Source: Campylobacterota bacterium (lineage in GTDB: Bacteria > Babelota > Babeliae > Babelales > RVW-14). From it: 64,000 bases of DNA. Within the stretch, counting starts at the first letter, position 1; each line of letters starts with the position of its first letter. The DNA lies in assembly GCA_020633995.1 (NCBI GenBank), contig JACKCO010000004.1, forward strand, positions 434,001-498,000. The letters run 5' to 3'. Shown here one piece after another: positions 18,004 to 26,213 of this stretch. Made by a program: the position numbers and the translations under genes. The notes beneath the pieces are model-generated. The model saw only the letters and a list, made by a program, of their open reading frames with translations. It was not told the origin of the DNA and searched no databases.

Positions 18004-18786
18004 ATGATACTAAACAAAACAAAGGCGACCGTTGCCATCACCATCTTTATGTTGGTATGCATGCTGATAACCAGCTTGGTAGCTGACACCCGCATTGTTA
18101 TGTATCTTGAGCCGCCTCCGGCCGATGTGCTTGCAGCTGTAGCGCAAAACGTTAAAGATGATGAGAAGCTCAAGGCTGACTTTGACATGTTAGAAAAACA
18201 AACACCGGCAGAAGTGAGCAAAACAATGGTGAAAAACGGACTCCGCTCACGCCTACTACCCAAGGTAAGTGGTTTTATCGCATTGTATGGCGGTTATGTT
18301 GATTATTCCGACACAGACGGACAAATTACCTTTCCACTGCGTCATGACATATCAAGATTGTACGTAGCACTGACCCCGCGCATTGAACTGGTACGGGTGC
18401 AGGGGCACACCGTCTCACACGCGCAGTATGTAGACAGTAACAACAACCCCACCGAGCTATACCAATTAGACGTAGAAACTGACGAGAACAAACAGCAACG
18501 ATGGTGGAAGGTGCAGCAAGTTCACTTGCCTGAAAATAAACAAATAAGCCCCATCACGGTAACGATTTTGACTGACCCAAAAAATTTGTATATCGAACAG
18601 GGGAACTTTTTCATAGAAAATGAAACTAAACAGCTAATTCTGCCACGCATCTTTGTTGTTGGCAATGTGCAAACCGAAGCACAGATTTTGGCAAGCCTTG
18701 ACATTACCCGTTACTTTGAACAAATTACGCGCAAAAAACAAAAATCTGGTGAAACAATCATCCAGGATAACATCAATAACATTTGA
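18004..18786 (+). CDS. exported or membrane-anchored protein of unknown function
   Basis: This 260-residue protein has one N-terminal hydrophobic segment (about 7-29, VAITIFMLVCMLITSLVA), either a signal peptide or an anchor. The rest looks soluble and mixed alpha/beta. GFIALYGGYVDYSD and the aromatic WWKVQQVHLPE are notable, with a run of beta-like segments after residue 85. ATG 18004 is chosen because TAGGGGGAAG lies 8 bases upstream; an in-frame TTG at 17956 has nothing. It has no coiled coil and does not resemble the paralogous family. A promoter may lie around 17915-17945. I do not recognise the family. Confidence 0.7.
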   Translation: MILNKTKATVAITIFMLVCMLITSLVADTRIVMYLEPPPADVLAAVAQNVKDDEKLKADFDMLEKQTPAEVSKTMVKNGLRSRLLPKVSGFIALYGGYVDYSDTDGQITFPLRHDISRLYVALTPRIELVRVQGHTVSHAQYVDSNNNPTELYQLDVETDENKQQRWWKVQQVHLPENKQISPITVTILTDPKNLYIEQGNFFIENETKQLILPRIFVVGNVQTEAQILASLDITRYFEQITRKKQKSGETIIQDNINNI

Positions 18787-18887
18787 TTTGTGTAAAATCT
18801 TGTTTTGAAAGACTATCCTGTGCAAGAGTGATGAAGAAAAATAAAAATTAATGTGAATGTTCAACACTATTTTTAGGAGGACACGTT

Positions 18888-19061
18888 ATGTTGTCAAAAA
18901 AATCTGCACTTGCACTTTGTGCATTACTTGCTGCTTGTACCATTGCTCCAGGTTGCTGCTGCAAGAAAAAAGGTAAAGAATGCAGTAGCAAGCAAGAAAA
19001 AAACGGCAAAAAAATGTGCAAAAAATGCAACATGTCTAAAGATAAATGTGGATGCAAATAA
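18888..19061 (+). CDS. small Cys- and Lys-rich lipoprotein (57 residues)
   Basis: This 57-codon gene has a perfect AGGAGG (18875-18880) 7 bases before its ATG and a strong terminator 14 bases after its TAA, so it is very likely real. The protein opens with MLSKKSALAL and a lipobox LAAC (14-17), which would give a lipid-modified Cys17. The mature 41 residues contain nine cysteines, in a CCC run (23-25), a CXXC (44-47) and a CXC (54-56), with many lysines and almost no hydrophobics. Such a peptide could bind metal ions or form disulfides at the envelope; this is inferred from composition only. It resembles metallothionein-like peptides in pattern, not in any recognisable family. It stands alone between two independently transcribed genes. 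Confidence 0.85.
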   Translation: MLSKKSALALCALLAACTIAPGCCCKKKGKECSSKQEKNGKKMCKKCNMSKDKCGCK

Positions 19062-19074
19062 AATTTGCACCTGC

Positions 19075-19113
19075 AAAAAAAGTCCCCGGTCTGATGACTG
19101 GGGACTTTTTTTT
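19075..19113. terminator. intrinsic terminator, probably bidirectional
   Basis: AGTCCCCGGT pairs with ACTGGGGACT (one G-T pair), loop 6 bases, flanked by A-run and T-run. It lies between the small lipoprotein gene and the convergent peptidase gene ending at 19115. Confidence 0.88.
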
Positions 19114-19114
19114 A

Positions 19115-21220
19115 TTACGAGCGAATACCGTAATCTTTTAGGAACGCATCTTGACTTGGCGCTCTGCCTAAAAAGTCTTTAAGCAAGATTTCTGGGTCAA
19201 CACTACCACCTCGACCAAGCACTGTTTTAATCAAACGCTGCCCGGCAGTCTTACTCAACAACCCTTCACGTTTAACGTGCTCAAACATATCAAGTGCAAA
19301 CACCTTTGACCACAAATAGCCGTAGTACTTGGCGCCATAACCGGTCAAGTGTCCAAACGATGCCCAATGATGAGCATCTGGTTCGTACGCAACATATGGC
19401 AGAAGACGCGTCTGAAGCTCTTTGCAAATACCATCAAGATCTTTTACACCACCAGCCTTAAAATATTCAAGCGCCTGGTATGAAAACACGGCTTGACGCG
19501 CAATCCAAAAACCTGAATCAAAACTCTTGAGTTGCTGAATTTTTTCAATCAAATGATCTGGCAATTGTTCACCAGTTTTGTAGTGCGAACTAACCATCTT
19601 GAGCATCTTTTTGTCATACAACCACTCTTCAAACATCTGTGAAGGCATTTCCACAAAGTCTCGCTTAACACTTGTTCCCGAAAACGACGCCATTTCCGTC
19701 ACACCCAGGATTTGATGCATTGCATGGCCAAATTCATGAAAGAAGGTAGTCAGGTCGTTATATTTAAGCAGCGCTGGCTTGTCACCCATTGCCTGAGGAA
19801 AGTTGGCAACAACAACAACCAAAGCTGGCGTTGGCACGCCTTTGTCAAGCTTGGTCGAAACGACACCAATTTCGCAAGCGTGAGAGTATTTGTTGTCACG
19901 AGGATACAGGTCAAGCAACACATATCCACGTAATGCTTTTGACTGACGATCACGTACTTCAATGAGTTGTACTTGGTCATGCCAACTTTGGTCAATCGGC
20001 AACATTGTAAACTGCAAATCCAAAAATTCTTGGTAAATATCAAAGACACCTTTAAGCGCATGCTCTACAGGGAAGTAATCTGCAACTTCACGCTCATCAT
20101 AGCTATAGTGCTTCTTTTTATACTGATTTTTAAGATACGCCATGTCCCAGGGCTTAAGTTTGCCATCGCCGTCTAGCTGAACACCATCGGGAAGCTGCTT
20201 GGTCCACTCTGCTCGTTCCTTTTCCACCTTACTGCCAATAGTTCCCGTCAAGTCGTCAAGAAACTGCTCGACGCGATCAGTCGTTTTAGCCATTACACTG
20301 TCAACATTGAGTGCCGCAAAACTTTCAAACCCAAGCAGTTTTGCCAGTTGATCACGTTTTGCAATAATTTTTTCAAGAACTTCTTTGTTAGCCGGATAGG
20401 CACGATTTTGAAACGCTCGGTAAAAACGCTCTCGGGTTTTTGAGTTATGACACTCTTCCATAATCTCAGAACGTGCCGGGTAATTACACTTGACAACGTA
20501 CTGTTCCTTTTCATTTTTCTCTAACGTCTTAATATAGTCTGGATCAACACCATCAAGCTCGCCTTCCGTTGCTGTAATTGCGCTTTTGTCCTGAGCTATG
20601 TTTGTCTCAAACTGCAATGATAGCTCTGATAATTCTTTTTTAAGCGCCTGCGCTTGTGCAAACTGCTCATCAGGAAGTTTGAAGCCGGCACGTTCAAAAT
20701 CTTTGATTGATTCAGTTAAAAAATAATGTTGTTCATCAGAGAGTTGTTCACGTGTTGCTCCATCTGCCTGGAAATCTACAAACGCCTGGTAGAGAGGCTT
20801 TTTCTCAAAAGCCTCGATATAAAACGTCTGTAGTTTTATGATAGCCTTATGACACGCTTCGCGCATTGTTTGCTCCGGACTGAGCATTTCAAGCACATGC
20901 AGGGGCGTCAAACTCGTGTGGTAAAACTCTTCAGCAAGATCAAAAGCGCGAGCTGTGTTGTCAAAGGTGCGATCGCTTTTGTCAATTGCTATAATCACAT
21001 CAAGCTGTGCACTAACGTGTTTGATGGTATCTTCAATAATATGCTCAATCTCTTCTATTGTTTTAGGAAATGAGGCTTTAATGTCATCTATTGACTGCAC
21101 TAATCTGACCTGCATGCTATCTGCTCCACGCCGTAATGAATGTTTATTGGTTGTACTATCACCGCAACTTGCCATGCTCATAACACAAGCAAGCAAAGCA
21201 CAATAATTAATTTTTCTCAT
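19115..21220 (-). CDS. M3-family zinc oligopeptidase, predicted lipoprotein
   Basis: This 701-residue protein is an M3 (thimet oligopeptidase/Dcp-like) metallopeptidase. HEFGHAMH begins at H495; H495, E496 and H499 are the HEXXH set, and a downstream Glu (EMPSQMFEEW) fits the third zinc ligand. FESFAALNVDSVMAKT and the C-terminal KYYGYLWSKVFALDMF are family-typical. The N terminus (MRKINYCALLACVMSMASCGD) carries a lipobox MASC, so the enzyme is probably exported and lipid-anchored; most M3 enzymes are cytosolic. ATG 21220 has AAGGGGAG 6 bases upstream. It likely degrades short peptides in the periplasm or at the surface, which would suit an amino-acid-scavenging bacterium (inference). Confidence 0.92.
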   Translation of the reverse strand: MRKINYCALLACVMSMASCGDSTTNKHSLRRGADSMQVRLVQSIDDIKASFPKTIEEIEHIIEDTIKHVSAQLDVIIAIDKSDRTFDNTARAFDLAEEFYHTSLTPLHVLEMLSPEQTMREACHKAIIKLQTFYIEAFEKKPLYQAFVDFQADGATREQLSDEQHYFLTESIKDFERAGFKLPDEQFAQAQALKKELSELSLQFETNIAQDKSAITATEGELDGVDPDYIKTLEKNEKEQYVVKCNYPARSEIMEECHNSKTRERFYRAFQNRAYPANKEVLEKIIAKRDQLAKLLGFESFAALNVDSVMAKTTDRVEQFLDDLTGTIGSKVEKERAEWTKQLPDGVQLDGDGKLKPWDMAYLKNQYKKKHYSYDEREVADYFPVEHALKGVFDIYQEFLDLQFTMLPIDQSWHDQVQLIEVRDRQSKALRGYVLLDLYPRDNKYSHACEIGVVSTKLDKGVPTPALVVVVANFPQAMGDKPALLKYNDLTTFFHEFGHAMHQILGVTEMASFSGTSVKRDFVEMPSQMFEEWLYDKKMLKMVSSHYKTGEQLPDHLIEKIQQLKSFDSGFWIARQAVFSYQALEYFKAGGVKDLDGICKELQTRLLPYVAYEPDAHHWASFGHLTGYGAKYYGYLWSKVFALDMFEHVKREGLLSKTAGQRLIKTVLGRGGSVDPEILLKDFLGRAPSQDAFLKDYGIRS

Positions 21221-21279
21221 ATCACTCCCCTTAAATTTCGTAAAAATGCTTATCTGAAGAAAGTTTTCAGCTTAGCAGC

Positions 21280-21972
21280 TCATGCTTGTTTGTACAGACC
21301 ATTCTTACATTGCTCAACATATGCCTTGAGTGCCTGCGCACCAGCATGATCAGGTGCCACAAATAGAATATTTTCAAGCTCATGGTTTGCCAACAGCCAA
21401 TCATCTAGCCAACTGGCAACAAGCGCGAGATAATAACGCGCATCTAAAAAATCTGGAGCACGCATTACAGCATCTGCAAAACAGCGCTTTGCTTGAGAAA
21501 ATTTACCCTGCTCAACCAATACCTTACCTTGATTGACGAGTGCTACCTCAGGGGTGAGATAATGCTGATCGCATGCCAGCTCATGCCAAAGCTCAAGAGC
21601 CTGCTCCTGCTTGCCGTTTTGCGCTAACACACAAGCATAATTGTTACGCACATCAGCTTTTTGCTGTAACGTTGTACAACAACTGAGCGCCCGAACAAAG
21701 CAGTCCATACTTTGTTGATGCCGAGAAAGTTTGAATAACAATGTTGCTTTGAGTGCCAAAGACTGCCAAGCATCCGGCACCAAAGTAAGTGCCTGATCAA
21801 CATATGCCAATGCTTGCCTGAGAGAGCTATCACTCATCGTTTGATCGGTAAGGTGAGCCACCGCCATTTTGTGGTATGTACGAGCCAAACCTTTATTGCC
21901 CTTCTTTCCACAGCCTGGAGAAAAAAATATAACAGAACACAGAACAAATAAGTGCCGATATTTTCTGATCAT
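21280..21972 (-). CDS. TPR-repeat protein, possible lipoprotein
   Basis: This 230-residue protein has an N-terminal hydrophobic segment ending FFSPGCGKKG, a possible but non-ideal lipobox, then about five tetratricopeptide-like helical pairs. Recognisable TPR positions include SLRQALAYVDQALTLVPDAW, LALKATLLFKLSRHQQSMD and NQGKVLVEQGKFSQAKRCF. TPR arrays serve as protein-binding scaffolds. It lies 59 bases upstream of the exported M3 peptidase on the same strand, so they may be co-transcribed. It is divergent from dnaA, with 144 bases between. The partner cannot be named from sequence. Confidence 0.8.
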   Translation of the reverse strand: MIRKYRHLFVLCSVIFFSPGCGKKGNKGLARTYHKMAVAHLTDQTMSDSSLRQALAYVDQALTLVPDAWQSLALKATLLFKLSRHQQSMDCFVRALSCCTTLQQKADVRNNYACVLAQNGKQEQALELWHELACDQHYLTPEVALVNQGKVLVEQGKFSQAKRCFADAVMRAPDFLDARYYLALVASWLDDWLLANHELENILFVAPDHAGAQALKAYVEQCKNGLYKQA

Positions 21973-22116
21973 AACAACCCGATGTTAAATTTTTCGTGTT
22001 CAAGACGACCTCTGTTTGATATACTGACTTGCACACGTATCACCTTACACATCATTGATATATGTTTTTAACACAACATCAAAATCTTGTCACTGAGCAA
22101 AATAAAAAGAGGTCTT

Positions 22117-23556
22117 GTGCAGCTTGTTTGGGATGAATTTCTAAAAATCATGAAAGCTGAAGCTGGTAGCCAAATTGTTGAAACTTGGTTTAAGGCGGTC
22201 AATCTTGAACAATGGGATCCTGCCACAAAAACCGTGACATTAAAAATGCCAAACGAGTTTGTAAGCAAATGGATTCGCGATCACTACCTCACATTGCTCA
22301 AAACACACCTCGGTCGTCTTCTTCACTCAACCGATTTAAAATTAAACCTAACTTGCAGCCAACAAGACACTGAACCTGAACCACCAAAACCTACGCACAC
22401 AATTTTGCCAGCTTCAATTGTTCATTACAACCCCAGAAACCAGGGTGATGACACTCGTATAACAGCTGTTGGAAAGGCTCCCCATACAAATTTTGCGGCG
22501 CTTAAGGTAACGAGAAAGGCACGCCCCGTCACATCAAGCCACCTCAATGATAAGTATCAGTTTAGTAGCTTTATTGTTGGACCAAGCAACTCACTTGCAC
22601 ATGCTGCTGCATTTGCAATCTGCAAGAATTTAGGAAAAGTCTACAACCCACTTTTCATTTATGGCGGAACTGGCCTTGGCAAAACACACCTGCTACATGC
22701 TATTGGCAATGAAGTACGTCGCCACAACCCCGGCCTGCATGTTCGTTACGAAACAGCTGATCGATTCATCAACGAATTCATCAACTGTATACGCTTTGAC
22801 CGCTCACGCGAATTTCGTAGTAAATATCAAAAAATTGACCTGCTTCTTATTGACGACATCCAGTTCCTGTCAAACAAGGAACAAACACAGGAAGCCTTTT
22901 TTCACATATTCAATTCGCTTCATGAAAAACATAAACAAATTGTTTTCTCGTCAGATACTTTTCCCAAGGACATTAAAGGTCTGCAAGGTCGACTTAAATC
23001 ACGTATGGAATGGGGGCTTGTCGCAGACATTCAAATGCCTCATTTGGAAACAAAAATCGCCATCCTGAAAAAAAAATCAGACCAACACAACATTCACTTG
23101 CCTGACGAAGTTGCCGACTACATAGCCTCACGCGTTCGCTCAAATATTCGTGAACTTGAGGGAGCATTGGTGCGGGTTGCTGCCTTTGCAGATTTAACAC
23201 ATCAGCCCATCACGCTTGAAATGGCCAAACGAGTACTTTTAACGCTCAATGAGCAACGCAATGAAGACACATCACTTGAGCATGTTGTCAAGGTTGTCGG
23301 CAAACACTACGGTGTTTCACCGCAAGAAATCAAATCAAAAAAACGCCACAAAAACATTGCACTCGCACGGCAAATCTCATTCTTCCTCATGAAAAAATTA
23401 ACCCATAGCTCGCTACAAACAATTGGATCGTTCATCGGAAAACGCGATCACTCAACTGTCATTCACGCACTAACAAAAATTGACAGCCTACTTAAAACTG
23501 ACCATTCGTTTGAGCAAAAAATCAAAGTTATTGAACAAGAAATTTTGACCGATTAA
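22117..23556 (+). CDS. dnaA: chromosomal replication initiator protein DnaA
   Basis: This protein of about 480 residues is the replication initiator. Domain I (QLVWDEFLKIMKAEAGSQ, then VETWF) is at the N terminus. A variable linker follows, then the AAA+ domain with Walker A GGTGLGKTH (about 183-191) and Walker B LLLIDDIQF (about 245-253). The C-terminal DNA-binding domain has HKNIALARQISFFLMKKL and GKRDHSTVIHAL, the DnaA signature. I choose GTG 22117 because AAAGAGG lies 4-5 bases upstream and domain I would start normally; an in-frame TTG at 22087 is the alternative. The flanking region has no recognisable cluster of DnaA boxes, and dnaN or rpmH are not adjacent, so the origin is probably not here. 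Confidence 0.95.
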   Translation: MQLVWDEFLKIMKAEAGSQIVETWFKAVNLEQWDPATKTVTLKMPNEFVSKWIRDHYLTLLKTHLGRLLHSTDLKLNLTCSQQDTEPEPPKPTHTILPASIVHYNPRNQGDDTRITAVGKAPHTNFAALKVTRKARPVTSSHLNDKYQFSSFIVGPSNSLAHAAAFAICKNLGKVYNPLFIYGGTGLGKTHLLHAIGNEVRRHNPGLHVRYETADRFINEFINCIRFDRSREFRSKYQKIDLLLIDDIQFLSNKEQTQEAFFHIFNSLHEKHKQIVFSSDTFPKDIKGLQGRLKSRMEWGLVADIQMPHLETKIAILKKKSDQHNIHLPDEVADYIASRVRSNIRELEGALVRVAAFADLTHQPITLEMAKRVLLTLNEQRNEDTSLEHVVKVVGKHYGVSPQEIKSKKRHKNIALARQISFFLMKKLTHSSLQTIGSFIGKRDHSTVIHALTKIDSLLKTDHSFEQKIKVIEQEILTD

Positions 23557-23590
23557 GCTGCAAGAAAGCTTAGCCAAGGAGATGTACGTT

Positions 23591-24679
23591 ATGAATAAAA
23601 AGAAATCATATCTTTTGTATGCTTGTATTGTCCACGCTTGCTTAATGCTGGCAAACTGCGGCAAAGAAGAAAAGCAAAACCAAAATCCTGCAAATAATGC
23701 GACTATACCCGCAGCACTACCCACTGAAGCCTTGCAGGCCGCAAGCAGCGAGGGGCATATTCCCACAACGCTACCTACAAACATGGTTGACTACACATTG
23801 CGCGCCGTCATAGAAGGTGGTCAAGATAGCCCTAAGCAAGTACCTCAAATTGATTTTGATGTTGAAAACCAAACGGGAAAAACGTTGTATGTTACCTGTT
23901 TCTCATACATCAAGAACCGTGACTTTGGAAACTGGCGTTGGGATAAATCACCAATTTATCAACTCAACCCAAACCAAAAAACAACCATCGATATAGACAC
24001 CATTCCTGACGAACGTGACAGAAATTATGTTTTTGGATATCTGGGTGTCTGTGAATCATTTGAAGAGGCTGAACTTTCCTCTTATCAGCTGCTACCAGAC
24101 AGAAAGAAGCTTGACCTTGATCAGCTCAGTAAACTCAAAGGAAAGAAGGTCGTTATTCAAATTGAACGCTATGGCTTTCACGGAGAACAGTTGGAGTATG
24201 ACTTTATCGACAAGCAGAAACCGGTCAAAGCAGTTAAAGAACTTGACTTCATGATTGAAAACCAAACAGGCCAAGCAATTTATGTAACCTGTTTCGTTTA
24301 CCAGAAGAGAGCAAAGGGACAATGGATCGCCGCAATTGAGCCCAAGGATGACATGACCGTGTGGCGTTTTGACAAAACTGAGCTACTCAGACTTGAGCCA
24401 GGCCAAGAAGCAATGATTGATGTAGACACGCTCTTTGCAAACCGAGACAGAACATATGTACGAGGCTATCTAGCACTCTTTAACGAAAATGAATTTGAAA
24501 TTGCACAACAAGCAACGTATGAGTTGCTTGACTCTCACCGAAAGCTTCACCTTGGTGAATTAAGGCGATTGCACAATCAAAAGATTATCATTAAAGTTGA
24601 AGAATATGGCTTAACCAGTGACTTTATCGACTACACCATTAAACCAACACGGAAAATAGACTTTACAAACATTAAATAA
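23591..24679 (+). CDS. lipoprotein with two tandem copies of one domain
   Basis: This 362-residue protein has a lipobox (LANC at the end of MNKKKSYLLYACIVHACLMLANC). A short Asn/Pro/Ala linker leads to two homologous domains of about 125 residues, roughly 85-205 and 220-355. The first has ENQTGKTLYVTCFSYIKN and IDIDTIPDERDRNYVFGYL; the second has ENQTGQAIYVTCFVYQKR and IDVDTLFANRDRTYVRGYL. Each ends with a D-x-L-L-hydrophobic segment and an I/VEEYGL-like strand. It looks like beta-sandwich material. ATG 23591 is chosen because AAGGAG sits 9 bases upstream; the ATG at 23582 overlaps that site. It begins 34 bases after dnaA. Family not recognised; an internal duplication is clear. Confidence 0.8.
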   Translation: MNKKKSYLLYACIVHACLMLANCGKEEKQNQNPANNATIPAALPTEALQAASSEGHIPTTLPTNMVDYTLRAVIEGGQDSPKQVPQIDFDVENQTGKTLYVTCFSYIKNRDFGNWRWDKSPIYQLNPNQKTTIDIDTIPDERDRNYVFGYLGVCESFEEAELSSYQLLPDRKKLDLDQLSKLKGKKVVIQIERYGFHGEQLEYDFIDKQKPVKAVKELDFMIENQTGQAIYVTCFVYQKRAKGQWIAAIEPKDDMTVWRFDKTELLRLEPGQEAMIDVDTLFANRDRTYVRGYLALFNENEFEIAQQATYELLDSHRKLHLGELRRLHNQKIIIKVEEYGLTSDFIDYTIKPTRKIDFTNIK

Positions 24680-24704
24680 ATATTTCGATTGGCACACTAA
24701 AACA

Positions 24705-25637
24705 ATGAAAAAAAAATTAACCCCAAATGGCACGTTACAAACAAAAAACTACCACCACATTAGTGTTATGACCAATGAAGTCTTAACCTACCTTGACCCT
24801 CAGCCAGGCAAGCTCTATGTCGACGCAACGTTCGGTGGGGGTGGCCATACCCGTGCCATATTACAAGCAGAACCACAGGCACACGTTTTAGCCCTAGACT
24901 GGGACCAAGAAGCGATTGAACACAATGCTGCCGCGCTAGAAGAAGAGTTTGGCGATCGATGCAATGTCGTGTGGGCAAACTATGCTCACCTGGCAAAAGT
25001 GCTCAAAAAAGAAAACATCAAACACATTGATGGTGCACTTGTTGATCTAGGCACTTCTCAGCACCAAATTCATCAAAAAGCAGGCTTTTCATTTCAAACA
25101 GACACCCCTCTTGATATGCGCATGTCCGCAGCTCACAGCAAGAAAACGGCTGCTCACATACTCAACACATACACAGAAAAAAAACTTGCCGATGTCCTTT
25201 TTGAATATGGGCAAGAGAAACAATCACGTAAAATTGCACACGCAGTTGTTGAGCAACGGAAAAAGAAACGTTTTGAAACAACCGGCGACCTCATTGAGGT
25301 CATCGAACGTATCATGCCCGCGGCGTTTTTCAAAGCTAAGCATCACATTCACCCTGCTACAAGAACTTTTCAGGCACTACGCATTGAAGTTAATGACGAA
25401 TTTGCACATATTCATTCATTTCTTAAGGCATGCCTTGATCACTTCGCGCCTGATGGAAAATTGGTTTGTATCAGCTTCCATTCACTGGAGGATAGAATAA
25501 TTAAAACCTTCTTTAAAGAACACTCAGACGCCCTAAAAATTATTACCAAAAAGCCAATAGTTGCTACAGACGAAGAAATTAAACAAAACCCATCATCACG
25601 ATCTGCTAAGCTTCGAGCAGCTATTTGCATTAAATAG
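24705..25637 (+). CDS. rsmH: 16S rRNA (cytosine-1402-N4)-methyltransferase RsmH (MraW)
   Basis: This 310-residue SAM-dependent enzyme methylates N4 of C1402 in 16S rRNA. Family motifs: HHISVMTNEVLTYL (18-31), VDATFGGGGHTRAIL with the SAM loop, GALVDLGTSQHQ, FSFQTDTPLDMRM, HPATRTFQALRIEVN and the C-terminal CISFHSLEDRIIK. Length is normal. It is usually the first or second gene of the division/cell-wall cluster, followed by ftsL and ftsI; here no such genes follow, and murD and ftsW are 8 kb away on the other strand, so the cluster is dispersed. Identification is firm. No clear ribosome site precedes the ATG. Confidence 0.95.
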   Translation: MKKKLTPNGTLQTKNYHHISVMTNEVLTYLDPQPGKLYVDATFGGGGHTRAILQAEPQAHVLALDWDQEAIEHNAAALEEEFGDRCNVVWANYAHLAKVLKKENIKHIDGALVDLGTSQHQIHQKAGFSFQTDTPLDMRMSAAHSKKTAAHILNTYTEKKLADVLFEYGQEKQSRKIAHAVVEQRKKKRFETTGDLIEVIERIMPAAFFKAKHHIHPATRTFQALRIEVNDEFAHIHSFLKACLDHFAPDGKLVCISFHSLEDRIIKTFFKEHSDALKIITKKPIVATDEEIKQNPSSRSAKLRAAICIK

Positions 25638-25646
25638 TAAAAAAAT

Positions 25647-25675
25647 TTGACAAAAGGCCCATTAAGCTTTAGATT
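25647..25675 (+). promoter_or_regulatory. sigma70 promoter for spoVG
   Basis: A perfect -35 TTGACA (25647-25652), a 17-base spacer and TAGATT (25670-25675) lie 95 bases before the spoVG start. The TTG at 25647 also opens a longer in-frame reading of spoVG, but it belongs to the -35 box, not to a start codon. Confidence 0.7.
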
Positions 25676-25769
25676 ATTGCACATGATTGAACGTTATCTA
25701 AGGAACAGGTGCGAGGGAGAGCGCAGTAACAAGGTCTCGCAGCCTTTAGTTTTACACAAAGGATGGTCA

Positions 25770-26039
25770 ATGGAGATTACTGAAATAAAGATTTTTCCTG
25801 CTAATGAAGGAAAGTTGAAGGCTTATGCAACAATGGTTTTTGATAACTGCTTCATTGTGCGTGATATGAAAATTATCCAGAGTGATAAGGGGTTGTTTGT
25901 ATCAATGCCATCCCGCAGGAAAAAAGACGGTTCTTTTAAAGACATCGTCCATCCATTGAATGCAGACACGCGAAAAATGATTGAAGACAGAATCATTGCT
26001 GAGTACGAAAAATCGTCTGGCGAAGAGCAAACTGCTTAA
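25770..26039 (+). CDS. spoVG: SpoVG-family nucleic-acid-binding regulator
   Basis: This 89-residue protein matches SpoVG along its length: MEITEIKIFPANEGKLKAYA, then FIVRDMKII, the highly conserved GLFVSMPSRRKKDGSFKDI and HPLN-DTR-IE. SpoVG proteins bind RNA and DNA and act as global regulators in Firmicutes and spirochaetes, also in bacteria that do not sporulate. ATG 25770 has AAAGGA 6 bases upstream and gives the family's normal length; a longer reading from TTG 25647 would add residues encoded by the promoter. It is followed by tRNA-Gln, 27 bases on. Identification is firm; targets are unknown. Confidence 0.94.
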   Translation: MEITEIKIFPANEGKLKAYATMVFDNCFIVRDMKIIQSDKGLFVSMPSRRKKDGSFKDIVHPLNADTRKMIEDRIIAEYEKSSGEEQTA

Positions 26040-26065
26040 CTTTTGTTATTTTACTTTGAACTTTT

Positions 26066-26140
26066 TGGGGTGTAGCCAAGTGGTAAGGCAGCGGTTTTTG
26101 GTACCGCCATGCGTGGGTTCGAATCCTACCACCCCAACCA
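26066..26140 (+). tRNA. tRNA-Gln (anticodon TTG)
   Basis: The acceptor stem TGGGGTG / CACCCCA, an anticodon stem GCGGT / ACCGC with loop TTTTGGT (anticodon TTG at 34-36), and a T arm with TTCGAAT are all present. The CCA end is encoded (26138-26140). It probably shares the spoVG transcript; a terminator follows 12 bases on. Confidence 0.93.
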
Positions 26141-26152
26141 ATGAATTTATTG

Positions 26153-26189
26153 AAATGATAACCACTTTAGAGTGGTTATCATTTTTTTT
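26153..26189 (+). terminator. intrinsic terminator after tRNA-Gln
   Basis: AAATGATAACCACT pairs with AGTGGTTATCATTT (perfect 14-base-pair stem, 4-base loop TTAG) and runs into eight or more T. It ends the spoVG/tRNA-Gln unit. lpxA starts 25 bases later, so its promoter must overlap it or lpxA relies on read-through. Confidence 0.88.
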
Positions 26190-26213
26190 CTGGGTTATTT
26201 AACAACTATCACT

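Noticed and set aside
21973..22116. Replication origin next to dnaA
   Set aside because: The 144-base interval has no DnaA-box cluster, and dnaN, rpmH and gidA are not neighbours.
25647..25769. Longer SpoVG starting at TTG 25647
   Set aside because: TTG is part of a perfect -35 box; the ATG at 25770 has a ribosome site and gives the normal protein length.
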